Positions 27,293-37,405 of a stretch of DNA of 64,000 bases are shown in pieces. Numbering within the stretch: the first letter of the stretch is position 1; every line of letters begins with the position of its first letter. The DNA is from an uncultured Fibrobacter sp. GTDB lineage: Bacteria; Fibrobacterota; Fibrobacteria; Fibrobacterales; Fibrobacteraceae. Where the stretch lies: NCBI GenBank assembly GCA_946183925.1, contig CAMHDS010000002.1, forward strand, positions 16,481 to 80,480, in the 5' to 3' direction. Made by a program: the position numbers and the translations under genes. The notes under the pieces are model-generated. The model ran no database searches and was not told the DNA's origin. It was given only the letters and a program-made list of their open reading frames with translations.

Positions 27293-28288
27293 TTGATGAA
27301 CATGAATTTGAAAAAGTACGCGGCTCCTTTTGCGGTTGCCGTCGCTTGTGGTTTTGTGCTTTCTGCCTGTGGTAGCGATAGCGGTTCTTCTGGCATTGAC
27401 TTGGAAGATTCCTTTGACATGGTCCTTTCCAAGGCTCATTACGATTACGATTCCGACGACTCCACCTTGACGGTCACTTACCCGGTCTGTAAGGTGGGTG
27501 AGCTTGGCAACCTGGTTTGGAAAGAAGAAGACCCGGATTCTGTTTTCAAGTACAAGTCCTATTTGGATAAGACTACCGCCTTGCGTTTTGAAAAGGATAT
27601 TACGGAACCCGCCCGCTTTGAGTTTGACGGAGGCAAGTTCCCTGTAGGGTTCTGGTCTGCTGGCCCGGGCAAGAAGGGTGACAAGTTCCAGATGGGAATT
27701 CGCTATGATAAGGGCGATGACGTGGTCTCAGTAGTGCGCTATTCCGGCGAATGCTATGCCCAAGATTTCAAGGCGAACCTGTTCGAGGAGAATCTCGCCA
27801 TTGCCCAGACAGAAAAAGCCCTGATCGATTTCTACCTAAAGTTCCAGCCTGCGGACAAGCAGGTGGTAGAGGGTAAAGCCGATGAGGAAAATGTCCTCAG
27901 GAATATCCGTGCCGCCGACTGCGACCGCCTGACCATGTACGATGACCTGGTGTCCATCGAGGTGGATGAACTGAAAGAATCTTCTGGTGAGTTGACCGTC
28001 TCTTACGAAGGTTATGAATGCTCCCTGAATTTCGCCATCCGTTACGCCATTGACGAAGAAGACTGCAGTGCTGCCTACGATGAATTCAAGGCTGATAAGG
28101 ATGCCGAAAAGTTCAACTTCGCCGATTACAACATGAAGGTGGAATACGACGAATGGTGTGTCGCCCAGCTTGTGTTGAACCTGAAGAGGGATCAGGGAAT
28201 ATCCACGAAAAAGTCCGCCTCCCTGAAGTCCGACAGCAGGGGATTCGCCAAGGGCGTTGTTCGCCTGATTCTTGCCGGGCTGAAGTAG
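27293..28288 (+). CDS. Lipoprotein, uncharacterised
   Basis: Lipobox VLSACGSDSGSSG; 331 aa. Confidence 0.65.
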   Translation: MMNMNLKKYAAPFAVAVACGFVLSACGSDSGSSGIDLEDSFDMVLSKAHYDYDSDDSTLTVTYPVCKVGELGNLVWKEEDPDSVFKYKSYLDKTTALRFEKDITEPARFEFDGGKFPVGFWSAGPGKKGDKFQMGIRYDKGDDVVSVVRYSGECYAQDFKANLFEENLAIAQTEKALIDFYLKFQPADKQVVEGKADEENVLRNIRAADCDRLTMYDDLVSIEVDELKESSGELTVSYEGYECSLNFAIRYAIDEEDCSAAYDEFKADKDAEKFNFADYNMKVEYDEWCVAQLVLNLKRDQGISTKKSASLKSDSRGFAKGVVRLILAGLK

Positions 28289-28290
28289 TT

Positions 28291-30855
28291 TCAGATTCCC
28301 AATACTCCTTCTGATATTATCTGAAAGTTTCTGTAAGTTGCAGAATATGTGACCCTGCCATAGAGGTCGTATTCGTTGTATGTTCCATCTTTTATTTTGA
28401 ATAAGCCGTTTTCTTCAATAATAGTTCCTGTACTTTCGGACTTGATGGTTCCGTTATTGTTGTATATTTTTATAAGACTTAAGGAGCCGTTTTCGTTCCA
28501 TTTCCTGCTCGCAACGGGGTGTTTGTTTTTCCAGTCGCTTTGCTCCAGAATCTTTCCGCTTTCTGAATAAATTTCTGCGCGTCCGCTATCCATGTGGATA
28601 ATGCCCTGGTTGTCTCTATAAAGTATTCCAGTTAATATTTGATTGGGCTTTCCGTTACCCCAGTAATTTTTGAGATACTTTGGATAATTTAGTTCTACTA
28701 TTAACACTCCATTTTCGTTCCATTGCTTACTTACGATGAGTTGTCTATCTTTCCAATCGTTTTGTTCTTTAATTTTCCCGTTTTCGAAATAGATTTTGGA
28801 ATGCCCGCTATCCAGGGAGAAGTGATTTGGAGAGTCCCTGTAAAGAGTTCCGGTCAGTATATTTTTGGGATTCCCATTGCTCCAATAAATTTTGAAATAT
28901 TTGGGGAAATCTAGTTCTGCTACCAGTATGCCGTTTTCGTTCCATTGTTTGCTTGCTATGGGTAACTTGTCTTTCCAGTCATTTGACTCTTTGATTTTTC
29001 CATTTTCGTAATATACTTCCGAACGACCGCTATCCACGGCAAAATCTCCCTGATCATTTTTATAAATGATACCAGTCAATGCGCTTTTGGGTTTTCCGCT
29101 GTCCCAATATTCTTTGACATATTTCGGAAATTCTAGTTCTATAGTCAAAATTCCATTTTCGTTCCATTGCTTGCTTGCGATGAGTTGCTTATTTTCCCAA
29201 TCATTAGACTCTTTGGTTTTCTGGTTTTCAAAATATATTTCTGAATGTCCGCTATCTACATGGATGATGCCCCGATCGTCTCTATAAAGGATGCCTGCTA
29301 AAGACTCTTTGGGGTTTCCATTGTCCCAATATTCTTTAAAGTATTTGGGGTAATCTAGTTCTTTTATCAATACGCCGTTCTCATTCCATATTTTTGACGA
29401 AAATTGCTCTCTTCCTGTATGGATTGTAAGTGTCATTGTTTTCCCGTTTTCATAGTATTCTTGTATAGTACCATTTTCGATTTCAAAGTTAGTGGGCGAA
29501 ATCCGGGATAATCCAATCCTTTCACACTTTATTTTCCCGTTATCATAATAATCTTTGTAATATTTGGGGAAATCTATTTCGCTTATCAGCACGCCGCTCT
29601 CGTTCCATCGCTTGCTTGCGACAAGTTGCTTGTCCTTCCAATAACTTTGTTCAAGCATTTTTCCGCTTTCTGAATAAAATTCTTTACGTCCGCTGTCCAG
29701 AGCAAAATCTCCTTGATCGTCGCTATAAAGAATGCCTGCCATTACTCCTTTGGGGTTTCCGTTGTCGTAATACTCTTTGATGTGTCTAGGGAAATCTATT
29801 TCCCTTATTAGAACTCCATCTTCGTTCCAAAGCTTCCCTGTGACAACGTGCTTGTCTTTCCAATCGTTTTGCTCAAGAAGTTTTCCGCTTTCTGAGTATA
29901 TTTCGGAGTGTCCGCTGTCTACGAGACAAAGATTGCTTTTTTCAGTGGATTCTCTGTACAAAATTCCTTCCATTTTTTGTTTTATTTTTCCGTCATTCCA
30001 GTATTCTAGACAAGATTTCTGGAAGTCTAGATCCATTACCAAAACCCCATTTTCGTTCCATGTCTTGCTTGTGATTGGCTTTCTGTTTTTCCAATAGTTT
30101 TGTTCGAGAACTATTCCGCCTTTTGAATAGACTTCCGAGAGTCCGCTGTCCGGTTTGAATACGTTGTTGCTGTCTTTGTAAACAAGACCTTCAATGCGTT
30201 GCTTTTCAATTCCATTATCCCAGTATTCCACGAATTTATGTGGAAAATCTAGTTCTGTTATCAGTACACCGTTTTCGTTCCATTCCTTGCTTGCTACGGG
30301 CTCTTTGTTCTTCCAGACATTTTGCTGGTTGATATTCCCGTTTTCAAAATATGCTTCTGAAAGTCCGCTATCCAAGGTTAAGTTGCCCTGACTGTCTTTA
30401 TAAAGGATACCTGTTGCGCTTTCTTTTATGTTGCCATTGCTCCAATAAATTTTGAAGAGCTTTGGAAAATCTAGTTCTGCTACTAATTTGCCATTATTGA
30501 CCAGATAGGTTTCGTTGCCTTTTTTTAGTTCGTAATTGTTTTGCCCATTGGGGGAGTCGTAGGTGATAGAAACGACAGTCTTAAATTGCTCACCTTCTTT
30601 TTTGAGTAGACTGTCTATTTTGCCGTCTGTAGCGTAGTAGTAATATTCTCCTGGAATCGAATCGAGAGCTCCTTTGAATACGGAATGAGCGAATTTCGGC
30701 ATTTTTGATGCAAGGATATCTGCGATAGGAGTTCCTATTCTGAAAAGGTTTGGATTTTCTTCTGTTTTCTTTTGAACGGAGGAATCCGTACTGGCGCAAC
30801 TAAAGAACGCCATTCCGATGAACAGAGATAACAGTCCTTTGTAAAAGGATTTCAT
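28291..30855 (-). CDS. Lipoprotein with ~9-10 long YwqK/MORN-like tandem repeats
   Basis: MKSFYKGLLSLFIGMAFFSCAS lipobox; repeated W[NE]ENGVLI.ELDFPKYFKEYWDNGNPK..LTGILYRD..G...DSG.SEIYFENGKIKE.NDWKDKQ. Confidence 0.8.
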   Translation of the reverse strand: MKSFYKGLLSLFIGMAFFSCASTDSSVQKKTEENPNLFRIGTPIADILASKMPKFAHSVFKGALDSIPGEYYYYATDGKIDSLLKKEGEQFKTVVSITYDSPNGQNNYELKKGNETYLVNNGKLVAELDFPKLFKIYWSNGNIKESATGILYKDSQGNLTLDSGLSEAYFENGNINQQNVWKNKEPVASKEWNENGVLITELDFPHKFVEYWDNGIEKQRIEGLVYKDSNNVFKPDSGLSEVYSKGGIVLEQNYWKNRKPITSKTWNENGVLVMDLDFQKSCLEYWNDGKIKQKMEGILYRESTEKSNLCLVDSGHSEIYSESGKLLEQNDWKDKHVVTGKLWNEDGVLIREIDFPRHIKEYYDNGNPKGVMAGILYSDDQGDFALDSGRKEFYSESGKMLEQSYWKDKQLVASKRWNESGVLISEIDFPKYYKDYYDNGKIKCERIGLSRISPTNFEIENGTIQEYYENGKTMTLTIHTGREQFSSKIWNENGVLIKELDYPKYFKEYWDNGNPKESLAGILYRDDRGIIHVDSGHSEIYFENQKTKESNDWENKQLIASKQWNENGILTIELEFPKYVKEYWDSGKPKSALTGIIYKNDQGDFAVDSGRSEVYYENGKIKESNDWKDKLPIASKQWNENGILVAELDFPKYFKIYWSNGNPKNILTGTLYRDSPNHFSLDSGHSKIYFENGKIKEQNDWKDRQLIVSKQWNENGVLIVELNYPKYLKNYWGNGKPNQILTGILYRDNQGIIHMDSGRAEIYSESGKILEQSDWKNKHPVASRKWNENGSLSLIKIYNNNGTIKSESTGTIIEENGLFKIKDGTYNEYDLYGRVTYSATYRNFQIISEGVLGI

Positions 30856-30957
30856 AGTATTCCTCCCTGAAAAGACGATAAACTTGCACTTGAAAAATAA
30901 ATTTTTCAAGTGCAATAAGGTGTTGTCAACCCTCTTGGAGGGTCTTTAGGGGATGTT

Positions 30958-33687
30958 TTAGCGTTTTTTTGCTCTTGCCAGCACCACCACTCCGAAAATG
31001 GCAAGCAGGACTATGGCGAGCGCACTGATTTTTAAGCAGTCGTGGAAGGGTTTGCTTCGGTATTCCATGCGAACGGTGGATTTTCCCTTGGGCACTTCTA
31101 CGGCGCGCAGGTTCCCGAAGGCCTTGTAGACCTTGGATTCCTTTCCGTTCACATAAGCCTTCCAGTAGGGGTGGAAGTTCCCTGCCACCACCATAATGGC
31201 GGGGCGGTCGCTATCCACTTCGAATACCTGGGTGTCCATCTTGGGCTGTTCCACGAGGCGGGCATGTCCTTGGACGATACCGCCTTCTAGGGCTTGCTCA
31301 GGATTTTCGGACAGGATGGCCTTTTCCTTGTAGTAGAAAACGTTGGGGTCGTCTTCGGGTTCTGCGGCAACTTCTGTAGGCGTGGCGGTGCTGTCGGCAG
31401 TTGCCACGGTAGAGTCTGTGGCCGTAGAATCTGCAACAGGTTCAGTCACGGCTTCTAGGGTCTTGGGCCTACGAATAGCGGCTTTCTCTTGCAATGTCTT
31501 GATGGCATCTTCGTCGCTCATGATGATGGCGTCTCCGTAGAGGTAGGCCTCTCCCATGGCGGTAGGGATAGGCATGTAGGTGGTGCCGCGCTGGCTATCA
31601 AAGATGATAAAGCCGATGTTCATCAGGTCCAGGAAGGGGTGGGCCGCTTCAGGATTGTTGATGTTCAAGAGGTAGTTTGCGTTCTGCTGGCCGCCACGGA
31701 AAGCCCTGTAGCTGGCTAGTTCGTTGTCGTGGAAACCGTCGGCGTTGCGCAAGTGGAATTGCGGGAAAGCGTTTGCTCCTAGCGCCTTGTTCCTGGAAAG
31801 GGAAAGCACGCGGGGGGTGTTCAGGCTGTCCGTCTTGTAGGGGGCCTTGACGGCGGCTACTACGGGGTTTTCCGGCTGGAGGTATTCCTTGGCTTCTACG
31901 TTCTGGATGAACGCCCCGTCAATGAAGAACAATTCTACGGCGGCTACGAGGGCGAGAAGACCCGCCTTTTGTACAATGCCCGCTTTCCACTTGAAGGTGA
32001 ACAAGGTGGCGGCCACGATGATGAGCACCAGGATAAATCCGGGAATGATTTTCCCTGCACTCATCTGCATGGCGATTTCGTTCAGGGGCTTGAAATAGGG
32101 TGCCGTAACAGAGTCTTCCAGAAGTTTCTGCCCGCTCATGAGGAACATTCCGATCAAGGCGAAGCCGATTACGACGCCGGCCTGAATAGCGCGATGGGTG
32201 CCGGGGAGGCCGGCCTTAAAACTGTCGGTAAAGTTGGCCACAGAAAATTCCTTGCCCTGGTCGTCCAGGCTCATGACGCCGAGACATGCTGCGGCATACA
32301 CCAGGCAGGTGACAAGTCCGAAGGGCCCGATAAAGAGTGTCCAGTTGTAACGGGCGATGACAACGATGACCAGAAGCAGCACAAACATGATGGCGCCGTG
32401 GAACAGGGCGCGGAGGTTCTTGATGGCGTCGGCAGAGTCATCGGAAATGGCCTTGAGGACCGGGGCGGCCATCATCACAAGCAGCAGGGGCAACCAGAAC
32501 AGCGCCATGCCGGGGGCACGGAAATTCTTGACGCCAGGCAAGATGTTGTACCAGAGCTTGAATAGCGGAGAATGTGCACCCATGCCGTAGCTCAGGGCAA
32601 GGACTGCCCCAAGGCCCCAGAACATGGCCCAGCGACGTTTACCGGGTAAGAACAGGCACAGGAACCCGAGCAGGGTGAGGAGGGCTCCTGCGTTGTTGTG
32701 GTCCAGCTTGAAACTGTTATGCCCCCAGTAGAAGGGGGAACCACCCGAGGATTGGTATTCCTGGACAGTAAAATTCACGAAGGAACTGCCTTCCAGTTTA
32801 CCTTCTTTCTCGTTATATTCGTAAACATCCACTCCGATGAACCCGGGCAAGAGCATCTGAGCCAACTCTTCTTGATGCAGGGACCAGCTAACGGCATGGC
32901 CGTAGTTGGTGTGTTCTCCATCGCCTCGGACAGACTGGGTGGTGGTGTACTGGTAGGGCGGAACCACTTGGAAGCAGGTGATGGCAAGCCCGAAGGCAAG
33001 TCCCGCCGCAGCAAGTCCTATACGTTTGCCTTTGGTCTTGAAAGAATTGCAATGGAAGAAAGCTTCGTAAAGAGTGTAGAGCCCTGCGCCCCACAGGAAT
33101 AGGTAGGTTAGTTGCAGGTGGGATCCCAGAATCATCCAGGTGATGGAAAGGGCGAGGACAACCAGGTAGGGAAGGCTTCCGTCACGAACGATTTTCCGGA
33201 TGGCAAGCAGGGCCAGAGGAGCGATGGCGAAAACCATCATCTTTCCATCGTGACCTCCGTAGATGTAGGTGAAGTACTCCGGTGAGAAGGCGTAGAGCAT
33301 GCCGAGAAGTGCTGCCCACCAGCGGTTCCCCGTCAGGTTCCAGGCCAGCAGCATGGCGCTCATGAAAGCCACCCAGATGGTCAGGATAAACTTGAAACCC
33401 ACTGCTCGTGCGGGATCTGTTAGGAACTGTACCCACACCAGCGGATGATAGACATCGGCAAATGTCGCATCGATAGTGGGAAGTCCTCCTAGGCGTGAAT
33501 CGTCCCATTCTGTGAGTATGGCGTTTTCGGCACGGAGGATGCGACTACCGATACCGTTCAGCTGGTCGCTGTTCAGCATCAGGGTGTCGGGGTTGAAGGC
33601 GAATTCCCGGAAGACAATGAGAAGGATGCCCAAAAACAGCGCGGCAGACACCGCGAAAAACAGGGGTTTCTTGTTTAGAAAGTTCAT
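30958..33687 (-). CDS. YfhO-family multi-pass membrane protein
   Basis: ~900 aa; many TMs; DSDQLNGIG..., GFHDNELASYRAFRGG, C-terminal GNFHPYWKAYVNGKESKVYKAFGNLRAVEVPKGKSTVRMEYRSKPF. Confidence 0.82.
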   Translation of the reverse strand: MNFLNKKPLFFAVSAALFLGILLIVFREFAFNPDTLMLNSDQLNGIGSRILRAENAILTEWDDSRLGGLPTIDATFADVYHPLVWVQFLTDPARAVGFKFILTIWVAFMSAMLLAWNLTGNRWWAALLGMLYAFSPEYFTYIYGGHDGKMMVFAIAPLALLAIRKIVRDGSLPYLVVLALSITWMILGSHLQLTYLFLWGAGLYTLYEAFFHCNSFKTKGKRIGLAAAGLAFGLAITCFQVVPPYQYTTTQSVRGDGEHTNYGHAVSWSLHQEELAQMLLPGFIGVDVYEYNEKEGKLEGSSFVNFTVQEYQSSGGSPFYWGHNSFKLDHNNAGALLTLLGFLCLFLPGKRRWAMFWGLGAVLALSYGMGAHSPLFKLWYNILPGVKNFRAPGMALFWLPLLLVMMAAPVLKAISDDSADAIKNLRALFHGAIMFVLLLVIVVIARYNWTLFIGPFGLVTCLVYAAACLGVMSLDDQGKEFSVANFTDSFKAGLPGTHRAIQAGVVIGFALIGMFLMSGQKLLEDSVTAPYFKPLNEIAMQMSAGKIIPGFILVLIIVAATLFTFKWKAGIVQKAGLLALVAAVELFFIDGAFIQNVEAKEYLQPENPVVAAVKAPYKTDSLNTPRVLSLSRNKALGANAFPQFHLRNADGFHDNELASYRAFRGGQQNANYLLNINNPEAAHPFLDLMNIGFIIFDSQRGTTYMPIPTAMGEAYLYGDAIIMSDEDAIKTLQEKAAIRRPKTLEAVTEPVADSTATDSTVATADSTATPTEVAAEPEDDPNVFYYKEKAILSENPEQALEGGIVQGHARLVEQPKMDTQVFEVDSDRPAIMVVAGNFHPYWKAYVNGKESKVYKAFGNLRAVEVPKGKSTVRMEYRSKPFHDCLKISALAIVLLAIFGVVVLARAKKR

Positions 33688-33733
33688 GCTGGACAATATA
33701 GCAAAGCTAGGCAAGTCCAGAAAGCGAAAAACA

Positions 33734-33844
33734 CTAGTCGGCGGTGTTCTCGTCGAGGCGGGCGGTCCTTACGATACCGTAGATTCCCAGAGCCGAAATT
33801 AGGCAGACGGCCACAATTACCAAAATCTTGAAAATCTTTCCCAT
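33734..33844 (-). CDS. 36-aa single-TM small protein (not in ORF track)
   Basis: MGKIFKILVIVAVCLISALGIYGIVRTARLDENTAD*; preceded by strong SD ccaggaggatcctATG. Confidence 0.6.
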   Translation of the reverse strand: MGKIFKILVIVAVCLISALGIYGIVRTARLDENTAD

Positions 33845-33938
33845 AGGATCCTCCTGGCTGCATCTAAATCTATTTGTTTTTTTTGAGAAAAGCAATAGGT
33901 AGAGTAATTTTTTTCGGATTTTTCTATATTCCCCTGCG

Positions 33939-34898
33939 ATGGTGAGATTCTTTGCCTACATAGCCCTAATTATTTGCTTGGGAACGGTTTCTGCGTTTGC
34001 CCAAAGTGACCCCCTGCAAAAAGGAAAAACGGGCATTGAGTCAATTGACACCCTTACGGTAAATGAATGGGATATTCCCACCACCCGTAATTCTCTGCCC
34101 TTGACCATGCTTTTTAGCATATTTCCTGGGGGAGGCCATTATTACACGGAACACTATGTGAGGGGCGGCTTTATTACTGCACTCGAAGCTTTTCTTTTTT
34201 ACGAGGTCTATTACAACAAGGCTTATCAGAAAGACCGTGTTTTGAAGCAGACTAGACCTTTCCAGGATTCGGTGGCCAAATATACTCGAAAACTTGCGTT
34301 TGCGGAACAGGATAGCGTATTCGCATACCAAAAAAAACGTAACGAGTTTGTGAATCGAGTCCGTGAAAAAAGCGATAAAAAGAAAGAGCAAGAAGATTTA
34401 CGTATTGCGGAAAACGCCTGGTTGTTGGGTCTACACTTGTATGGAATGTTTGATGCTTTTGGTATTTGGTGGAAAAACAATTACAGAAGTGTGGAACTCC
34501 GTAGCATGAAATCGGCTATTCTTTGGGCGATAATTCCAGGATTTGGTCAAATGTACAATGGAGAATTTGGCAAAGCCGGGCTTTTGTACATGGGACTTAT
34601 TGGAGCCTCTACGAGTATATGGACATCCCAAAAAATGGTCAATTATTATGTGGAACGCAAGCATATGATGGCTGCGGAAAGTCCTGATTCAGAAGATTAT
34701 GAACGGGTAGCAGAGCGCTTGACCTATTACCGCAAGAACCGGAATCAGTACATTTGGGGTATAGCGCTAATATATCTGTACTCCATTGGCGATGCGGCGG
34801 TGGATGCATTGCTCAGCGACTTTGACAATCCGGTCCACTTGGCTTTGTTGCCCAACCTCACGGGCGGAGCCCAGGCCCTCATGACGCTAGATTTTTAA
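33939..34898 (+). CDS. Membrane protein, DUF5683-like
   Basis: Signal-like N-terminus; LFSIFPGGGHYYTEHYVRGGFITALEAF and AIIPGFGQMYNGEFGKAGLLYMGLI. Confidence 0.6.
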   Translation: MVRFFAYIALIICLGTVSAFAQSDPLQKGKTGIESIDTLTVNEWDIPTTRNSLPLTMLFSIFPGGGHYYTEHYVRGGFITALEAFLFYEVYYNKAYQKDRVLKQTRPFQDSVAKYTRKLAFAEQDSVFAYQKKRNEFVNRVREKSDKKKEQEDLRIAENAWLLGLHLYGMFDAFGIWWKNNYRSVELRSMKSAILWAIIPGFGQMYNGEFGKAGLLYMGLIGASTSIWTSQKMVNYYVERKHMMAAESPDSEDYERVAERLTYYRKNRNQYIWGIALIYLYSIGDAAVDALLSDFDNPVHLALLPNLTGGAQALMTLDF

Positions 34899-35512
34899 CC
34901 TAGCGGGAGTGGTGGCATCTGAATACCGTCATGAATCTTTGTGAATGATCCTCGGTAGTGCCCTTCGAGATTGCGCTTGAATTCGAAGCGGTTCACCATG
35001 GTGTAGCTGAATTTTCCCTCTACGAAATCGCTATCAGGGAGACCGCAGGCGAAATGCTGTAGGGCGGCGATGACTCCAGCGTGAGTGACCCATAGGAATT
35101 CTCCCTCGTCGGGGAGCGTGTCCAGGAATTTCCCGACGCGTTTGTCTACATCGTAGAAGCTTTCTCCCTGCGGAAAGCGAAAACCCCGCAAATCTTTCAT
35201 CCAAGAGGCCATTTCTGCCCTAGGGACGGCGGTCAGTTTTTGGCCTTCCCAGGTCCCGAAGTTGATCTCTTGGAGGGCGTCTACCTTTTCGATGTCAAGG
35301 CCTGTTGCTTCTGAAACGGCCTCGGCAAGCCGGAGACAACGGAGCAAAGGACTGCTGCATAGTCTCGTGGGGCGAGCTCCGGTTTTCAGAAAGTCTGCAA
35401 TGGCGCCTTGCGCCTCTTCGGGAAATGTGGGGGAAACGTCAAAATCAAGCCGGCCGTAGCAGACGTCTTTGGGGTTATAGGGCCTGGTATGTCGGAAAGT
35501 CCAGAGAATCAT
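34895..35512 (-). CDS. Histidine phosphatase family protein (CobC-like)
   Basis: FRHTRPYNPKDVCYGRLDFDVS, RLCSSPLLRCLRLAEAV, EINFGTWEGQ, VTHAGVIAAL. Confidence 0.85.
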   Translation of the reverse strand: MILWTFRHTRPYNPKDVCYGRLDFDVSPTFPEEAQGAIADFLKTGARPTRLCSSPLLRCLRLAEAVSEATGLDIEKVDALQEINFGTWEGQKLTAVPRAEMASWMKDLRGFRFPQGESFYDVDKRVGKFLDTLPDEGEFLWVTHAGVIAALQHFACGLPDSDFVEGKFSYTMVNRFEFKRNLEGHYRGSFTKIHDGIQMPPLPLG

Positions 35513-35524
35513 AAGCCAAGGTGT

Positions 35525-36037
35525 TTAGAGAATATTGATCATGTAGCCTACACGCCAGATATATGTCGGTTCGTCATGTTTGAGAAAATGATAAACGGGG
35601 TAGGCAATTTGGGTATAGAACCCGTACAGGTGTGCCCGGAATTCCAGGGATATTTCGGCGGATTCCTTGTAGTTGTAGGGATAGACGAATATGCCTCCGT
35701 TGCTTTTGTTCAATGCTTGGTGCATCTTGTTCGGCGAGCGTGCGTATTCGTAGCCTCCACTTATTCCTAGGTCCAGATTGAACGGTTGTTCCCGGAATAG
35801 GGTCCAGGCCAGGTCGCCCCGCAATCCGCACCAGAAATCGTTATCCCCCTTGTGGGTTCCCATGCCTTCTATATACAGGATAGCGTTCTTATACCCGAAC
35901 CCTATGGTGCCCATGACCGGGGTCATTTTCCCGGCAGAAGCCCCGGCAGCAAACCGCCATGATTGGTCGCCAAAGGCCAGCATGGCTAGTAGGGCTAGCA
36001 TTAGCAGGGTCCTTTTGATGGAATTTGCGCAAAACAT
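35525..36037 (-). CDS. Secreted/outer-membrane uncharacterised protein
   Basis: Signal peptide-like N-terminus; GFGYKNAILYIEGMGTHKGDNDFWCGLRGDLAWTLF. Confidence 0.55.
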   Translation of the reverse strand: MFCANSIKRTLLMLALLAMLAFGDQSWRFAAGASAGKMTPVMGTIGFGYKNAILYIEGMGTHKGDNDFWCGLRGDLAWTLFREQPFNLDLGISGGYEYARSPNKMHQALNKSNGGIFVYPYNYKESAEISLEFRAHLYGFYTQIAYPVYHFLKHDEPTYIWRVGYMINIL

Positions 36038-36108
36038 GCCTCAAAAATAGCAAAGGCATTGCAAAATATTGCGAAAGTTCTATCTTTTCGCATACAGAGA
36101 GGAAAAAT

Positions 36109-36984
36109 ATGAAACTGAAAACTTTAATCTTGTTTGGTGTAGCCGCTTTGGCTTCCGTAACAACCGCCCATGCTGAGGGGGGCATGTTCGAAGGCGCTCT
36201 GCCCGAAAACTGGACCGCTGATGTGGTGGCTGGTGTCAAGTACACCCGTATGCAGTTTAGCAACTGGCAAGAAGATGGAACTTCTATGTACACCTGGCTG
36301 GTGACTTACTATGCCGACGTGCAGGGTAAGTGGAAAGTCGCCAACTGGCGTAACCTGATAGACTTGCAACTCGGTCAGTCTTGGACCGATGGTTTGGGCA
36401 AGCGCAAAGCCGTAGATAAAATTTTCTGGGAATCCACCCTGGATTTCAACATGACGGAGATGCTCAAGCCTTACCTTGGTGCTCGTTATGAAACCCAGTT
36501 CATGAAAGGGTACAATTATAGCGAAGATGACGAAGGAAATGAAATCAAGACTGCGATTTCATGCTTTATGGACCCGGCTTACTTGACCCAGATGGTGGGT
36601 ATAGCTTTTATTCCCAACGACAACTTTAGTCAGCGTGTGGCTTTTGCAAACCGCATGACCATTTCTCACGGTTACGGTTATGCCGATGATCCGGATACTG
36701 AAGATGAGATTGAAGAGGTGAAGGACGAACCCGGTATGGAAACCATCACTGAGTTCAAGTATGCGCTTTCTGATATTGTAAACTTTAAGACCCGGTTGTG
36801 GACTTTCACCAACTTCAAGGGTAAGGACGAAATCGATGCCAAGTGGGAAAACCTGCTGGCCGTGATTATCGCCCCGCTTATCGAGCTCCAGGTGGGTTAC
36901 GATATGGTGTATGACAAAGACCAGGATAAAGATGTCCAATACAAGAATATGGTCTTGTTCGGAATCACCTGGCGCTGGTTCTAG
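36109..36984 (+). CDS. DUF3078-like outer-membrane beta-barrel protein
   Basis: Signal peptide MKLKTLILFGVAALASVTTAHA; alternating beta-barrel strands; terminal W-R-W-F. Confidence 0.6.
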   Translation: MKLKTLILFGVAALASVTTAHAEGGMFEGALPENWTADVVAGVKYTRMQFSNWQEDGTSMYTWLVTYYADVQGKWKVANWRNLIDLQLGQSWTDGLGKRKAVDKIFWESTLDFNMTEMLKPYLGARYETQFMKGYNYSEDDEGNEIKTAISCFMDPAYLTQMVGIAFIPNDNFSQRVAFANRMTISHGYGYADDPDTEDEIEEVKDEPGMETITEFKYALSDIVNFKTRLWTFTNFKGKDEIDAKWENLLAVIIAPLIELQVGYDMVYDKDQDKDVQYKNMVLFGITWRWF

Positions 36985-37060
36985 AATTTAGTGCCACTCG
37001 ACTGAAGAATAATCTCGTTCTACGTTAAGTCGAAAGTTTCAATGGAACCTGTTTAAGAAA

Positions 37061-37090
37061 CCTCCCGTTCGCGGGAGGTGTTTTTTTTTC
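37061..37090 (+). terminator. Rho-independent terminator
   Basis: cctcccg-ttc-gcgggagg followed by T9+. Confidence 0.85.
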
Positions 37091-37094
37091 ATCT

Positions 37095-37123
37095 GTCATG
37101 CTCGGCCCCGACCGGGCATCTCC
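37095..37123. repeat. REP-like imperfect palindrome GTCATGCTCGG...CCGGGCATCTCC
   Basis: Same GTCAT...ATCTC frame as other copies. Confidence 0.7.
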
Positions 37124-37405
37124 TTTAACAAATCTTTCCCTCGATGTGTACATTCCCTCGCTCGCAGATTCATTTCATTCGACTGCTCTCTCGGGAAGCA
37201 CACATCTCGGTCAAAAAATTGGCGATGGGTTTAGGTATCAAACGCTATCTCTGGCAAGAACATTTACTACAGGAGAGATACGTTACCGCAGGCGGAAACT
37301 CTTGTGACTGTTAGTCCCTGCGAGTTTCCTTCGAGATATTGTATAGTCCTTGCATTTACATTTCTGAAGGATTTTTATAAATTAATGACTTAATAAGGGG
37401 TGTAT

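Noticed and set aside
28291-30855. Periodic DNA repeat as CRISPR or satellite
   Set aside because: Periodicity is explained by protein repeats in one open reading frame.
37098-37307. 69-aa ORF in the intergenic region
   Set aside because: Starts inside the REP-like palindrome; no ribosome-binding site, no recognisable protein features.
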